DNA of 13,947 nucleotides from CAZHOV01 sp964534315. Its GTDB lineage: Bacteria; Bacteroidota; Bacteroidia; Chitinophagales; Saprospiraceae. Below the pieces are notes generated by a model. That model saw only the letters and a program-made list of their open reading frames with translations, was not told where the DNA came from and did no database searches. Position 1 is the stretch's first letter; every line of letters begins with the position of its first letter. A program made the position numbers and the translations under genes. This document shows, in pieces, positions 7,244-13,947 of this stretch. The stretch is from assembly GCA_964534315.1 (NCBI GenBank), contig CAZHOV010000147.1, positions 1 to 13,947 of the forward strand, read 5' to 3'.

Positions 7244-7407
7244 AATACACTGTAATCTAAGTTAGTTAACAATTTTGGGCAATGAATTTTACATCAAATC
7301 GAGGCGCGGCGGAGCCTGATAGCCTTAGCTATCAAGGCGAGTACGCAACGAAGAGTTGATGTAAAAGACATGGTCAAAAAATTAAGTAATTTAGGTTACC
7401 GTGTATT
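7244..7407. repeat. Long imperfect palindrome, MITE-like or structured RNA
   Basis: The left arm (7244-7297) and the reverse complement of the right arm (7356-7407) align at about 42 of 54 positions with one 2-nt gap. The outer ends AATACAC/GTGTATT and the inner ends TTTTACATCAA/TTGATGTAAAA are perfect. The GC-rich core (7298-7355) carries a hairpin, GATAGC (7318-7323) and GCTATC (7328-7333) around CTTA, extended by TGATAGC/GCTATCA and by GCC/GGC with a one-base bulge. The whole unit can fold into one long stem. TTAA is found at both outer edges (7242-7245 and 7407-7410), a possible but not exact target duplication. No reading frame fits inside. It could be a non-autonomous mobile element, a dispersed palindromic repeat, or a structured leader; only one copy is in this window. 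Confidence 0.65.
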
Positions 7408-7661
7408 TAACTAATCGCATCAAAAAGCAAGCCATAATTATTTTCGGTTTAATCATACTTTCTTTAACCCAAGCAGCATAAATTATTCTAAATTTAGTAT
7501 CTTAACGACTGAACCTGCGTTATATAAAGACTTTCAGCAGTTTTTAAAAGAAAAAAGAGGTGTTCAGCAGGAAAATTATTGTTAATTTTAACAAAAGCAC
7601 CTTAATTCGTGATGCTGAACGTGTTACAATCAACCCCACAACCTGTCCAAACAACAACTAG
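7401..7661 (+). pseudogene. Possible decayed gene of a small secreted protein
   Basis: Three coding-like segments follow each other in switching frames. From a GTG at 7401 a 26-codon frame reads like a signal peptide (positively charged RIKKQ, then AIIIFGLIILSLTQA) and hits TAA at 7479-7481. The frame beginning around 7478 then reads INYSKFSILTTEPALYKDF and on to QQFLKEKRG, ending with TAA at 7583-7585. The original frame reopens from 7548 (across an A-rich tract) and reads RKIIVNFNKSTLIRDAERV and on to a TAG at 7659-7661. This pattern fits a small secreted protein broken by two frameshifts, with its start right at the edge of the palindrome at 7244-7407. AT-rich intergenic DNA can mimic this by chance. 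Positions 7662-7716 hold nothing else I can identify. Confidence 0.3.
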
Positions 7662-7716
7662 GACGCTAAGCGTATTTTGAATAACCTTATCCAATAACGC
7701 AACAAATAATTTTCAT

Positions 7717-8139
7717 ATGGGAAGTGTTAAAGAAATAATCGTTTCCGCTATTCTTTTTTTCGGCCTGAGTTTCGCTACCCAGGCACAAGTGGTTGAATAC
7801 AGCCTGGTCAGCAAAGGAGCAGGAAAAACCAATAACGACGTCGTCCTCTCTAAAGAGATCCCCATCAAAGGAGACCGTGAAATAAAAGGGACGGGCACGC
7901 CTAACCCGCTTTACGTAGTTCAATTAGCCCGCTTTGAATTCATGCGGGAAATCCCGGATAAATTTCCTGCAGGCACTTTTCTTTGGATCAATCCCGACCA
8001 TCCAAGCGAAAAACTACTGCTAAGTGGTTTCTACGAAAGCCTTAAACAAGCTGAAAGTGCCGCCAGAGATTGGAAAAAACAACAACAGTTCAGAACGGCT
8101 TTTGCCCGGGAAAAGCCGTTTATTGTACAGTACAATTAG
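7717..8139 (+). CDS. Small secreted SPOR-like protein
   Basis: A 140-residue exported protein. The signal peptide spans about residues 1-24 (EIIVSAILFFGLSFA, end TQAQ). Residues about 64-139 have the pattern of a SPOR domain: YVVQLARFEF as the first strand, then a central FLWINPD, LLLSGFYESLKQAESAA as strand-turn-helix, and a final strand FIVQYN. SPOR domains bind denuded peptidoglycan glycan strands, so a periplasmic, cell-wall-associated role is likely. Similarity is judged by pattern only. The gene converges on a glucosaminidase gene with only 6 bp between the stop codons; a wall-related link is plausible but not shown. No clear TAnnTTTG box is seen at a usual distance. Confidence 0.75.
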   Translation: MGSVKEIIVSAILFFGLSFATQAQVVEYSLVSKGAGKTNNDVVLSKEIPIKGDREIKGTGTPNPLYVVQLARFEFMREIPDKFPAGTFLWINPDHPSEKLLLSGFYESLKQAESAARDWKKQQQFRTAFAREKPFIVQYN

Positions 8140-8145
8140 TACTAC

Positions 8146-8724
8146 TTATTTTTCATCAAACAGATATAACTTGTACTTGTCAATAATACTGATCAGCTTA
8201 GCTGCATATTTAGGATCCGTGGCGTAACCGCCTTCCTGAAGCCCGAAAGCCCATCTCGAGAAATTCCATTCCGGGTAATCGTAGAGATGCCGGTATTTAG
8301 CTTGATCCATATAATTCCCAAAATCGAGGTAGGAATAACGAATTAACCTATATTTCCGGAAGCACTCCCTGGGATAGTAAGCAGTATATCCATTAGAAGC
8401 ATATTCCTGGGTTTGCTTACAATAAATCGGGCCATCCCAGTTTTTAGATTTGATTCCAAAATGATTATTGGACCTCACCGCCAATTCACTCACCCCCCAA
8501 TTACTTTCTAACCCGGCTACGGCAAAAGTCACGGCCATAGGAATACCTGTCCGCTGTTTTAACTCTGCTGCCAGGTAATGATAACTCCTTAAATATCGAT
8601 CCACCCGCTGCGGACGATCTACTTCAAACGCATCTGCCATCGGCGAGGTTCGAAATCCTAAGCCAACGGATAATGCAAAGAGAACAATTCCACCAAGTAG
8701 TAGTACCTTCATAAAATGGAACAT
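8146..8724 (-). CDS. Glucosaminidase (FlgJ-like murein hydrolase)
   Basis: A 192-residue exported enzyme of the glucosaminidase family (Pfam PF01832 type), expected to cleave N-acetylglucosaminyl bonds in peptidoglycan. The N-terminal hydrophobic segment (about residues 5-24) is a signal peptide or anchor. The catalytic glutamate is Glu73 in AVAGLESNWGVSELA. Other family marks are SNNHFGIKSKNW (86-97), the YSYLDFGNYMD segment (130-140) and GLQEGGYATDPKYAAKLISI (161-180). No LysM or SPOR binding domain is fused. I chose the ATG at 8724 because it is preceded by an A-rich leader with A at -3, as is usual in this group; the ATG at 8712 (MKVLLLGG) is a close second and also gives a normal signal peptide. 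It is divergent from the giant surface protein gene, with 200 bp between the starts. Confidence 0.88.
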   Translation of the reverse strand: MFHFMKVLLLGGIVLFALSVGLGFRTSPMADAFEVDRPQRVDRYLRSYHYLAAELKQRTGIPMAVTFAVAGLESNWGVSELAVRSNNHFGIKSKNWDGPIYCKQTQEYASNGYTAYYPRECFRKYRLIRYSYLDFGNYMDQAKYRHLYDYPEWNFSRWAFGLQEGGYATDPKYAAKLISIIDKYKLYLFDEK

Positions 8725-8897
8725 AGTATGTTTTTGTTTTTTTAAAGAAATCGCTTTTAAGATTTCAACAGAAAAAAGTTTACAGCCCTTAAATTACAAT
8801 TTTTTCCTAATTCGTAAAAAAAAGGTTAATTGTATTTAAATTTAGGGTTAAGCAATTCCTTAGGCTTTGAGAACTTCAAAACAGTAATTTTTTATCT

Positions 8898-8905
8898 TAC
8901 CTTTG
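8898..8905 (+). promoter_or_regulatory. Candidate -7 box (TACCTTTG) of the giant surface protein gene
   Basis: TACCTTTG matches TAnnTTTG fully, 19 bp upstream of the ATG, predicting a very short leader of about 12 nt. No TTTG is found at the standard -33 spacing (the nearest, 8866-8869, is 28 nt upstream). Two GGTTAA hexamers at 8824-8829 and 8846-8851 are 22 bp apart, similar to the array at 101-137, but this hexamer is not rare enough to make much of it. Confidence 0.45.
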
Positions 8906-8924
8906 AAAACTAATTCCTGATGAA

Positions 8925-11900
8925 ATGAAAAACCACGCGCTCCTTCTATCGGCCAACACTACTATTTTTTTCTGCATATTTGCTTTTTTTAATAGCTACG
9001 CTCAACCCTGTAATCTAACGGTGAACGCCGGCCCGGATATCCAGGTCTGCTTCCCGGGCGGAATGGCCCAGTTGAATGGAGCAGTAACAGGCAATTACGA
9101 CTTCATCGCCTGGGCCCCATCTCCGGGCCTGAACGATACCACTATCCTGACACCAACAGCCAATGTATCGACTACCTCTACCTATACCCTCTCCGCCTTC
9201 CAACCTGCTAGCGCCAACCTTTTTGTTAATGGTGATTTCGAACAGGGAAATGTTGGGTTCACTAGTGATTACAATTTCACACAGCCTGTAGGTCTGATCT
9301 TCCCGGGCACCTATTCCCTCGTAACATCACCAAGTGTCGTTTCTAGCACCTTTCCCAGCTGTGTGGATCATACCACCGGTACCGGACTGATGATGATCGT
9401 AAATGGAGGATTAAACCTGGACGAGAACATTTATTGCCAATCAGTCAACGTCTCTCCAAACACCTATTATGAGTTTAGCTACTGGATTATGAATATTAAC
9501 CCACTAGCCCCTTCCATCAATCAAACCACTGTAAATGGACAACCGCTGGGCGGCCTCTACATATCCCCCCCTTTTACAGGCTGCGTTTGGCAACAAGTCA
9601 CTCAGGTCTGGTTTTCAGGAAATAATACTACGGCAACCTTCTGTATTACCAACCAGGCTCAAAATGGACTATTGGGCAATGACTTTATTCTGGATGACTT
9701 TTCCCTCATCGAATACTGCGAAGTAACCGATGACGTCACCGTTGAAGTCCTGCCGCCTCTGGAGTCTACTCAAAACATTGTCATCTGTGACGGAGAATGT
9801 TTTACGATCGGCAATACGAATTATTGTAGCGATATTTCGACTACTCAAGTCATCACCAATAACATCGGTTGTGACAGCACCGTCAATCTCAACCTGGAAG
9901 TTCTACAACCGGCAGCCAACATAGCTCCTCCCGCGACCATCACCTGCATTGCTCCTGTGGTTACCCTTTCGGCGCAGTCCTCTACCTCTGATCCAGCTGC
10001 AATAGTAACGTATGATTGGACAGGACCCTTTGGCTTTACCTCCACCCTCCAAAATCCCACCGTTAGCTTTCCAGGCACCTACACCCTCACCGTCACCCAT
10101 TCCCTCAATGGGGTGACCTGCTCAGCTACTACCACTGTTGAAGTGGAAGAAGATACCGAAGTTCCTACCGCAGATGCCGGACCCGATATTTTCATTACCT
10201 GCCCCAACCCAGTCGATTCACTCGACGGTAGCAACTCTTCTACCGGCCCCGACTTCTCCTACTCCTGGACGGGCCCCTTCGGCTTCTCTTCCGATCAACT
10301 ACAACCGCAAGCAGGACCTGAAGGCACCTACACCATTATCGTTACCGACAACACCAACGGCTGCTTCGATTTTTCAACTACCGAAGTGTCTGTCCAAATC
10401 GATACGCCCGATATTCAGGTATTCGACGATACGCTCACTTGCGATCAACCCTCGGTAAGTTTACAAGGAAATTCAAACACCCCAAATGTCACCTACCTGT
10501 GGGAAGGACCCAATGGTTTCCAATCTACCATTCCGGATACCATCGTTTCCGATACAGGGCTTTACGTCCTCACCATAACCGATTCTATTGGCTGTGAAGC
10601 GATAGACACGGCCACCATCTCCGGAAACTTTATTCAAGACTCTATTCCCGTTCAAATAGATACCATTGTTAATTGTATTTTTTCTTCGGTCGATACGCTG
10701 ATCCTGACCGATTCTATAGGCTGTGATAGCCTTATTCTTATCACGATTAACCAATTCAGCACTCCCGATAGTACCTTCTTTATAGAAGTTAGCTGCAATC
10801 CGCTTGACTCCGGATTGGTCATCGATACGTTTCAAAATAGCCTGGGCTGCGATTCGCTCATCTTCACTCAAACGACTTTCGTTCCACTGGATACTACTTT
10901 TATTTTTGGACAAAGTTGCGATCCTGCTTTGGCGGATACCTCCGTGCAAGTATTTATTACCACTGATGGTTGCGATAGTATCGTCATCAACCAGGTCGAA
11001 TTGCTTCAAACCGATTCGGTTTTCCTCTTTTCAACCACCTGCAATCCGGATTCAGCAGGTACCTTTTTCGATACGCTATCCAATAATACCGGTTGTGATA
11101 GCCTGATTATTACTCAGGTAAATCTGTTACCTACGGACACTACTTTTTCCACACAAATCACCTGCGATACCTCCGCCGCAGGTACGTTTATCGATACCTT
11201 CGCCAACCAATTTGGCTGCGACTCCTTCCTGATCACAGAAGTCCAATTCGTCCCACCTGACACCACCTTCTTATTCGACCAATCTTGTGATCCTATTCAG
11301 TCAGGAGTGGACGTACAAACCTTTTTAACTCCCCAAGGATGTGATAGCATAGTCGTCACCCAAACCAATTTACTTCCCACTGATTCAACCTTTTTCACCA
11401 CCATCTCTTGTGACCCCAACCAAGCCCAACTTATTGTCGACACCTTACAAAACACCTTTGGGTGCGATTCCTTTATCTTTACCCAAACGCAGTTTATTCC
11501 ACTCGACACCACCTTCCTATTCGACCAATCCTGCAATCCAACTCAAACAGGAGTGGACGTTCAGACCTTTTTAACCCCTCAAGGGTGCGATAGCTTAGTC
11601 GTCACCCAAACCAATTTACTTCCCACTGATTCCACCTTCTTCACCACCATCTCTTGTGACCCCAACCAAGCCCAACTTATTGTCGATACCTTACAAAATA
11701 CCTTTGGGTGCGATTCCCTTATCTTTACCCAAACGCAGTTTATTCCACTCGACACTACCTTCTTATTCGACCAATCCTGCAATCCAACTCAAACAGGAGT
11801 GGACGTTCAGACCTTTTTAACCCCTCAAGGGTGCGATAGCTTAGTCGTCACCCAAACCAATTTACTTCCCACTGATTCCACCTTCTTCACCACCACCTCC

Positions 11901-13895
11901 TGCGATCCCAATCAAGCACAACTGATTATCGATACACTACAGAATACCTTTGGATGTGATTCCCTTATCTTTACCCAAACGCAGTTTATTCCACTTGACA
12001 CCACCTTCCTATTCGACCAATCTTGCGATCCAACTCAGTCAGGAGTGGACATTCAGACCTTTTTAACCCCGCAAGGGTGCGATAGCATAGTCGTCACACA
12101 AACGAGTTTACTTCCTACTGATTCCACCTTCTTCACTAACATCACTTGTGAGCCCAACCAAGCAGGGCTTTTTGTAGACACGCTTCAAAACAATAGCGGT
12201 TGCGACTCTTTTCTTTTTAATCAAGTCCTTTTCCAACCGCTTGATACCACCTTCTTGACCGGTGCAACTTGCGCAACGGCAGATACCGGACTGTTTATTC
12301 AAACCCTGCCCTCTGCGGAAGGGTGCGATAGTGTGGTCGTTACCAATATCTCCTTATTACCTTCAGACACCCTTTTCATGGCCGAAACGAGTTGTAGCCC
12401 AGCAGATACGGGTATCCTCATCAGTAGCTATGTCAATCAGTTTGGATGTGACAGCACAATTATTGCAATCACTACGCTACTGCCAACAACAGCATCAATG
12501 ATCGCCCTGGATTTTTGCGAAGGAGATACGCTTTTTATCAATGGCAATCCGATCACCAATACCGTTTCTTTTGTCGACACCCTCTTTGGAGCCGCCGTCA
12601 ACGGTTGTGATAGTATCATCACCTATACTATCACCCAATTTCCGGTGATCGAGCAAAGCTTTGTGCAAACTATCTGCCAGGGTGAAAGCGTCTTGTTTGG
12701 AGATGACCTATTGACGAGTACTGGCACTTATACAGATACCCTGCCCGGACTAGTCGGCTGTGACACGATCAACACCCTGGAACTCCTGGTAGGGGATACG
12801 CACTTCGTCGACCTTGGAGTCATTACCCTGTGTCCCGGAGAGACCTTCAACTTCAACGGACAGATGATCGGCAGCTCGGGTGTATTTATCATGAATGACA
12901 CCACAGCATTGGGTTGCGACTCTACGCTCACAGTAGAGATAGTGGCGGAGGAAATAGCAACCTTATCGGTAAGAGATACGGCTTGCGAAGGGGAGTTTAT
13001 TGAACTTTTCGGAAATAGCTATTCGTCGGCTACCCCAATCGACACCATAACGCTAAAAAACAGTCAGGGATGTGATTCCCTCATCATCGACATTGCCCTA
13101 CATTTCAGATCTGTGTTTGGTTTGGTGAGTACAAAGGAGCCCCGTTGTTTTGAAGATGAAGATGGCCGATTGGTCATCTACCGGGTAAACCCCGGCCAAC
13201 CACCTTATGCGTGGCAAATAGAAGAAACAGGAGCTTCCGGAAAATTCAGCTTTGTTCCGGCCATTATTGAGCCTGTTGCTCCCGGCAGCTATACCTTTAC
13301 GCTTGTGGATTCGTTTGGGTGTGTGCATCAGCAGGAAGTCTTTATCCCTGAAGCTCCAAAACTGGAAGTTGATCTGGAAGAAAGCCTGACCATTCGGTTG
13401 GGGGACAGCATTGAGCTGGAGCCCCTCCCCAATTTCCTTCCATTTGCAGTTAACTGGACGCCGCCTACGGGGCTTTCTTGCGACACTTGTTTGATGCCGA
13501 TGGCTGCTCCAACTACTCAAATAGCATATAACGTGGTCCTCACAGATTCTTCAGGATGTACCATAGAAGATGCCATAACGATATTCGTCAACACACAGAA
13601 AGAAGTGTTCATTCCCAATATTTTTTCTCCCAATGGAGACGGCTTTAATGACTGGCTGACGGTCTACGCCAATCCTTCTCAGGTATCAAACATCGACCGT
13701 TTCGTGATCTTTGACAGGTGGGGAGGGCAAGTCTTCGAAGCCACCAATTTACCTCCCAATGATAATAGTTTGGGGTGGGATGGTACAATGCGCGGCAAAG
13801 AAGTGAACCCGGGGGTTTATACCTACTTCGCGGAGATCACCTTTGTGGATGGGGAGGTAGAGGTGATTAGAGGATCGGTGACGGTGGTTAGGTAG
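8925..13895 (+). CDS. Giant T9SS type B surface protein with 41-residue Cys repeats
   Basis: A 1656-residue protein, probably exposed on the cell surface. Order: signal peptide 1-26 (ends SYAQ); PKD/Ig-like segment about 32-92; carbohydrate-binding-module-like jelly roll about 97-265 (LFVNGDFEQG to FILDDFSLIEYC); a GCDS-type repeat at 286-326; three Ig/PKD-like segments about 330-565 (two with a WTGPFGF motif, the third with WEGPNGF); fourteen 41-residue units at about 615-1188; four longer, canonical CxGE...GCDS repeats of about 51 residues to about 1395; a SprB-like repeat about 1400-1476; a PKD-like segment to about 1556; and the gliding-motility-type C-terminal domain 1560-1656 (VFIPNIFSPNGDGFNDW, then FDRWGGQVFE, then GVYTYFAEI), the type B T9SS sorting signal. 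Adhesion or gliding is the usual role of such proteins; here it is inferred only. Remarkably, residues 3-1349 contain no Lys and no Arg. The start at 8925 gives a normal signal peptide. Confidence 0.92.
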   Translation: MKNHALLLSANTTIFFCIFAFFNSYAQPCNLTVNAGPDIQVCFPGGMAQLNGAVTGNYDFIAWAPSPGLNDTTILTPTANVSTTSTYTLSAFQPASANLFVNGDFEQGNVGFTSDYNFTQPVGLIFPGTYSLVTSPSVVSSTFPSCVDHTTGTGLMMIVNGGLNLDENIYCQSVNVSPNTYYEFSYWIMNINPLAPSINQTTVNGQPLGGLYISPPFTGCVWQQVTQVWFSGNNTTATFCITNQAQNGLLGNDFILDDFSLIEYCEVTDDVTVEVLPPLESTQNIVICDGECFTIGNTNYCSDISTTQVITNNIGCDSTVNLNLEVLQPAANIAPPATITCIAPVVTLSAQSSTSDPAAIVTYDWTGPFGFTSTLQNPTVSFPGTYTLTVTHSLNGVTCSATTTVEVEEDTEVPTADAGPDIFITCPNPVDSLDGSNSSTGPDFSYSWTGPFGFSSDQLQPQAGPEGTYTIIVTDNTNGCFDFSTTEVSVQIDTPDIQVFDDTLTCDQPSVSLQGNSNTPNVTYLWEGPNGFQSTIPDTIVSDTGLYVLTITDSIGCEAIDTATISGNFIQDSIPVQIDTIVNCIFSSVDTLILTDSIGCDSLILITINQFSTPDSTFFIEVSCNPLDSGLVIDTFQNSLGCDSLIFTQTTFVPLDTTFIFGQSCDPALADTSVQVFITTDGCDSIVINQVELLQTDSVFLFSTTCNPDSAGTFFDTLSNNTGCDSLIITQVNLLPTDTTFSTQITCDTSAAGTFIDTFANQFGCDSFLITEVQFVPPDTTFLFDQSCDPIQSGVDVQTFLTPQGCDSIVVTQTNLLPTDSTFFTTISCDPNQAQLIVDTLQNTFGCDSFIFTQTQFIPLDTTFLFDQSCNPTQTGVDVQTFLTPQGCDSLVVTQTNLLPTDSTFFTTISCDPNQAQLIVDTLQNTFGCDSLIFTQTQFIPLDTTFLFDQSCNPTQTGVDVQTFLTPQGCDSLVVTQTNLLPTDSTFFTTTSCDPNQAQLIIDTLQNTFGCDSLIFTQTQFIPLDTTFLFDQSCDPTQSGVDIQTFLTPQGCDSIVVTQTSLLPTDSTFFTNITCEPNQAGLFVDTLQNNSGCDSFLFNQVLFQPLDTTFLTGATCATADTGLFIQTLPSAEGCDSVVVTNISLLPSDTLFMAETSCSPADTGILISSYVNQFGCDSTIIAITTLLPTTASMIALDFCEGDTLFINGNPITNTVSFVDTLFGAAVNGCDSIITYTITQFPVIEQSFVQTICQGESVLFGDDLLTSTGTYTDTLPGLVGCDTINTLELLVGDTHFVDLGVITLCPGETFNFNGQMIGSSGVFIMNDTTALGCDSTLTVEIVAEEIATLSVRDTACEGEFIELFGNSYSSATPIDTITLKNSQGCDSLIIDIALHFRSVFGLVSTKEPRCFEDEDGRLVIYRVNPGQPPYAWQIEETGASGKFSFVPAIIEPVAPGSYTFTLVDSFGCVHQQEVFIPEAPKLEVDLEESLTIRLGDSIELEPLPNFLPFAVNWTPPTGLSCDTCLMPMAAPTTQIAYNVVLTDSSGCTIEDAITIFVNTQKEVFIPNIFSPNGDGFNDWLTVYANPSQVSNIDRFVIFDRWGGQVFEATNLPPNDNSLGWDGTMRGKEVNPGVYTYFAEITFVDGEVEVIRGSVTVVR
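10767..12488 (+). repeat. Fourteen 41-residue coding repeats, C-x17-C-D-S
   Basis: Residues about 615-1188 consist of fourteen consecutive units of exactly 41 residues (123 bp). The first cysteine falls at 624 + 41n and the second, within GCDS (GCD plus Ser), at 642 + 41n, for n = 0 to 13, without one insertion or deletion. Typical unit content: DTTF, four variable residues, C-[DN]-P, a beta strand, T, GCDS, a strand IVVTQ, then LLPTD or FIPLD. Two alternating versions (LFDQSCxP type and TTISCDP type) make an 82-residue higher-order period in the middle. Confidence 0.9.
11275..12258 (+). repeat. Four tandem 246-bp direct repeats inside the giant gene
   Basis: The segment starting TCGACCAATC recurs at 11275, 11521, 11767 and 12013, always 246 bp apart (two 123-bp units). 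By eye, 11518-11649 and 11764-11895 are identical over 132 bp; the following stretch differs more between copies 2 and 3 than between copies 1 and 2, and identity returns at the end of the unit. This mosaic pattern points to recent duplication plus gene conversion. The fourth copy diverges in its second half. Confidence 0.88.
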
Positions 13896-13901
13896 GGAAT
13901 C

Positions 13902-13931
13902 CCTGAAAATAATCAATTCAGGTTTCAGTTT
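13902..13931 (+). terminator. Possible terminator of the giant surface protein gene
   Basis: A 6-bp stem CCTGAA (13902-13907) and TTCAGG (13917-13922) with a 9-nt loop lies 6 bp after the stop codon and is followed by TTTCAGTTTT. An outer GGAAT/ATTCC pair (13896-13900 and 13936-13940) could add to it. The stem is moderate and the T run is broken. Confidence 0.4.
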
Positions 13932-13947
13932 TCCAATTCCAAATAAT

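Noticed and set aside
8122..8136. Palindrome ATTGTAC/GTACAAT at the end of the SPOR-like gene, as a terminator
   Set aside because: It lies in the last codons, the stem is short and AT-rich, and only a broken T run follows; kept as unproven.
10473..11009. A 178-codon antisense frame within the giant gene, plus several repeated antisense frames at 11297-11782
   Set aside because: They mirror the coding repeats; the near-identical antisense peptides arise from the 246-bp duplication, not from real genes.
11275..12258. Regular direct repeats that might suggest a CRISPR array
   Set aside because: Repeats are contiguous, in frame, 246 bp (123-bp sub-period) and encode a protein; there are no unique spacers between short repeats.
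1..13947. tRNA, rRNA, transposase or phage genes
   Set aside because: No cloverleaf, ribosomal RNA signature, transposase motif or phage protein was recognised on either strand.

Overview
The window looks like a chromosomal segment of a Bacteroidota bacterium, most likely of the Saprospiria group. The evidence: two secreted proteins carry the two classes of type IX secretion (T9SS) C-terminal sorting domain; several genes are preceded by the Bacteroidota -7 promoter word TAnnTTTG rather than an E. coli-type -10; starts lack Shine-Dalgarno sequences and have A-rich leaders; and the repeat types in the giant surface protein (GCDS repeats, a SprB-like repeat) are typical of that group. The genus cannot be fixed from the sequence alone.

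Layout. 1-289: leader with a candidate operator (three GGTTAA hexamers) and a TAnnTTTG box. 290-2423: two-gene operon of a membrane sensor histidine kinase and an OmpR/PhoB-type response regulator, 4 nt apart. 2424-2790: gene-free stretch packed with short hairpins and a terminator. 2791-4626 (minus): secreted 611-residue protein with an SdrD-B-like N-terminus, a DUF7619-like domain and a type A T9SS signal. 4804-6201 (plus): divergent helical-repeat protein of unknown function. 6245-7228 (minus): secreted protein ending in a BamE/SmpA-like module. 7229-7716: non-coding stretch with a long imperfect palindrome (7244-7407) and what looks like a decayed secreted-protein gene. 7717-8139 (plus): small secreted SPOR-like protein. 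8146-8724 (minus): FlgJ-type glucosaminidase. 8925-13895 (plus): 1656-residue T9SS type B surface protein.

Most genes serve the cell envelope: a signalling pair, two T9SS cargo proteins, a SPOR-like protein and a murein hydrolase. The gene order (alternating strands, divergent and convergent pairs) gives only one clear operon, the two-component pair.

The most striking feature is the giant surface protein. Residues 3-1349 contain no lysine and no arginine at all. Fourteen consecutive 41-residue units each carry two cysteines at exactly fixed positions, and part of this array is a nearly identical 246-bp tandem repeat at the DNA level. The second most interesting is the roughly 164-bp palindromic element at 7244-7407, 15 bp upstream of one gene's start and abutting the apparent gene remnant. 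No mobile-element transposase, CRISPR array, tRNA or rRNA was seen.
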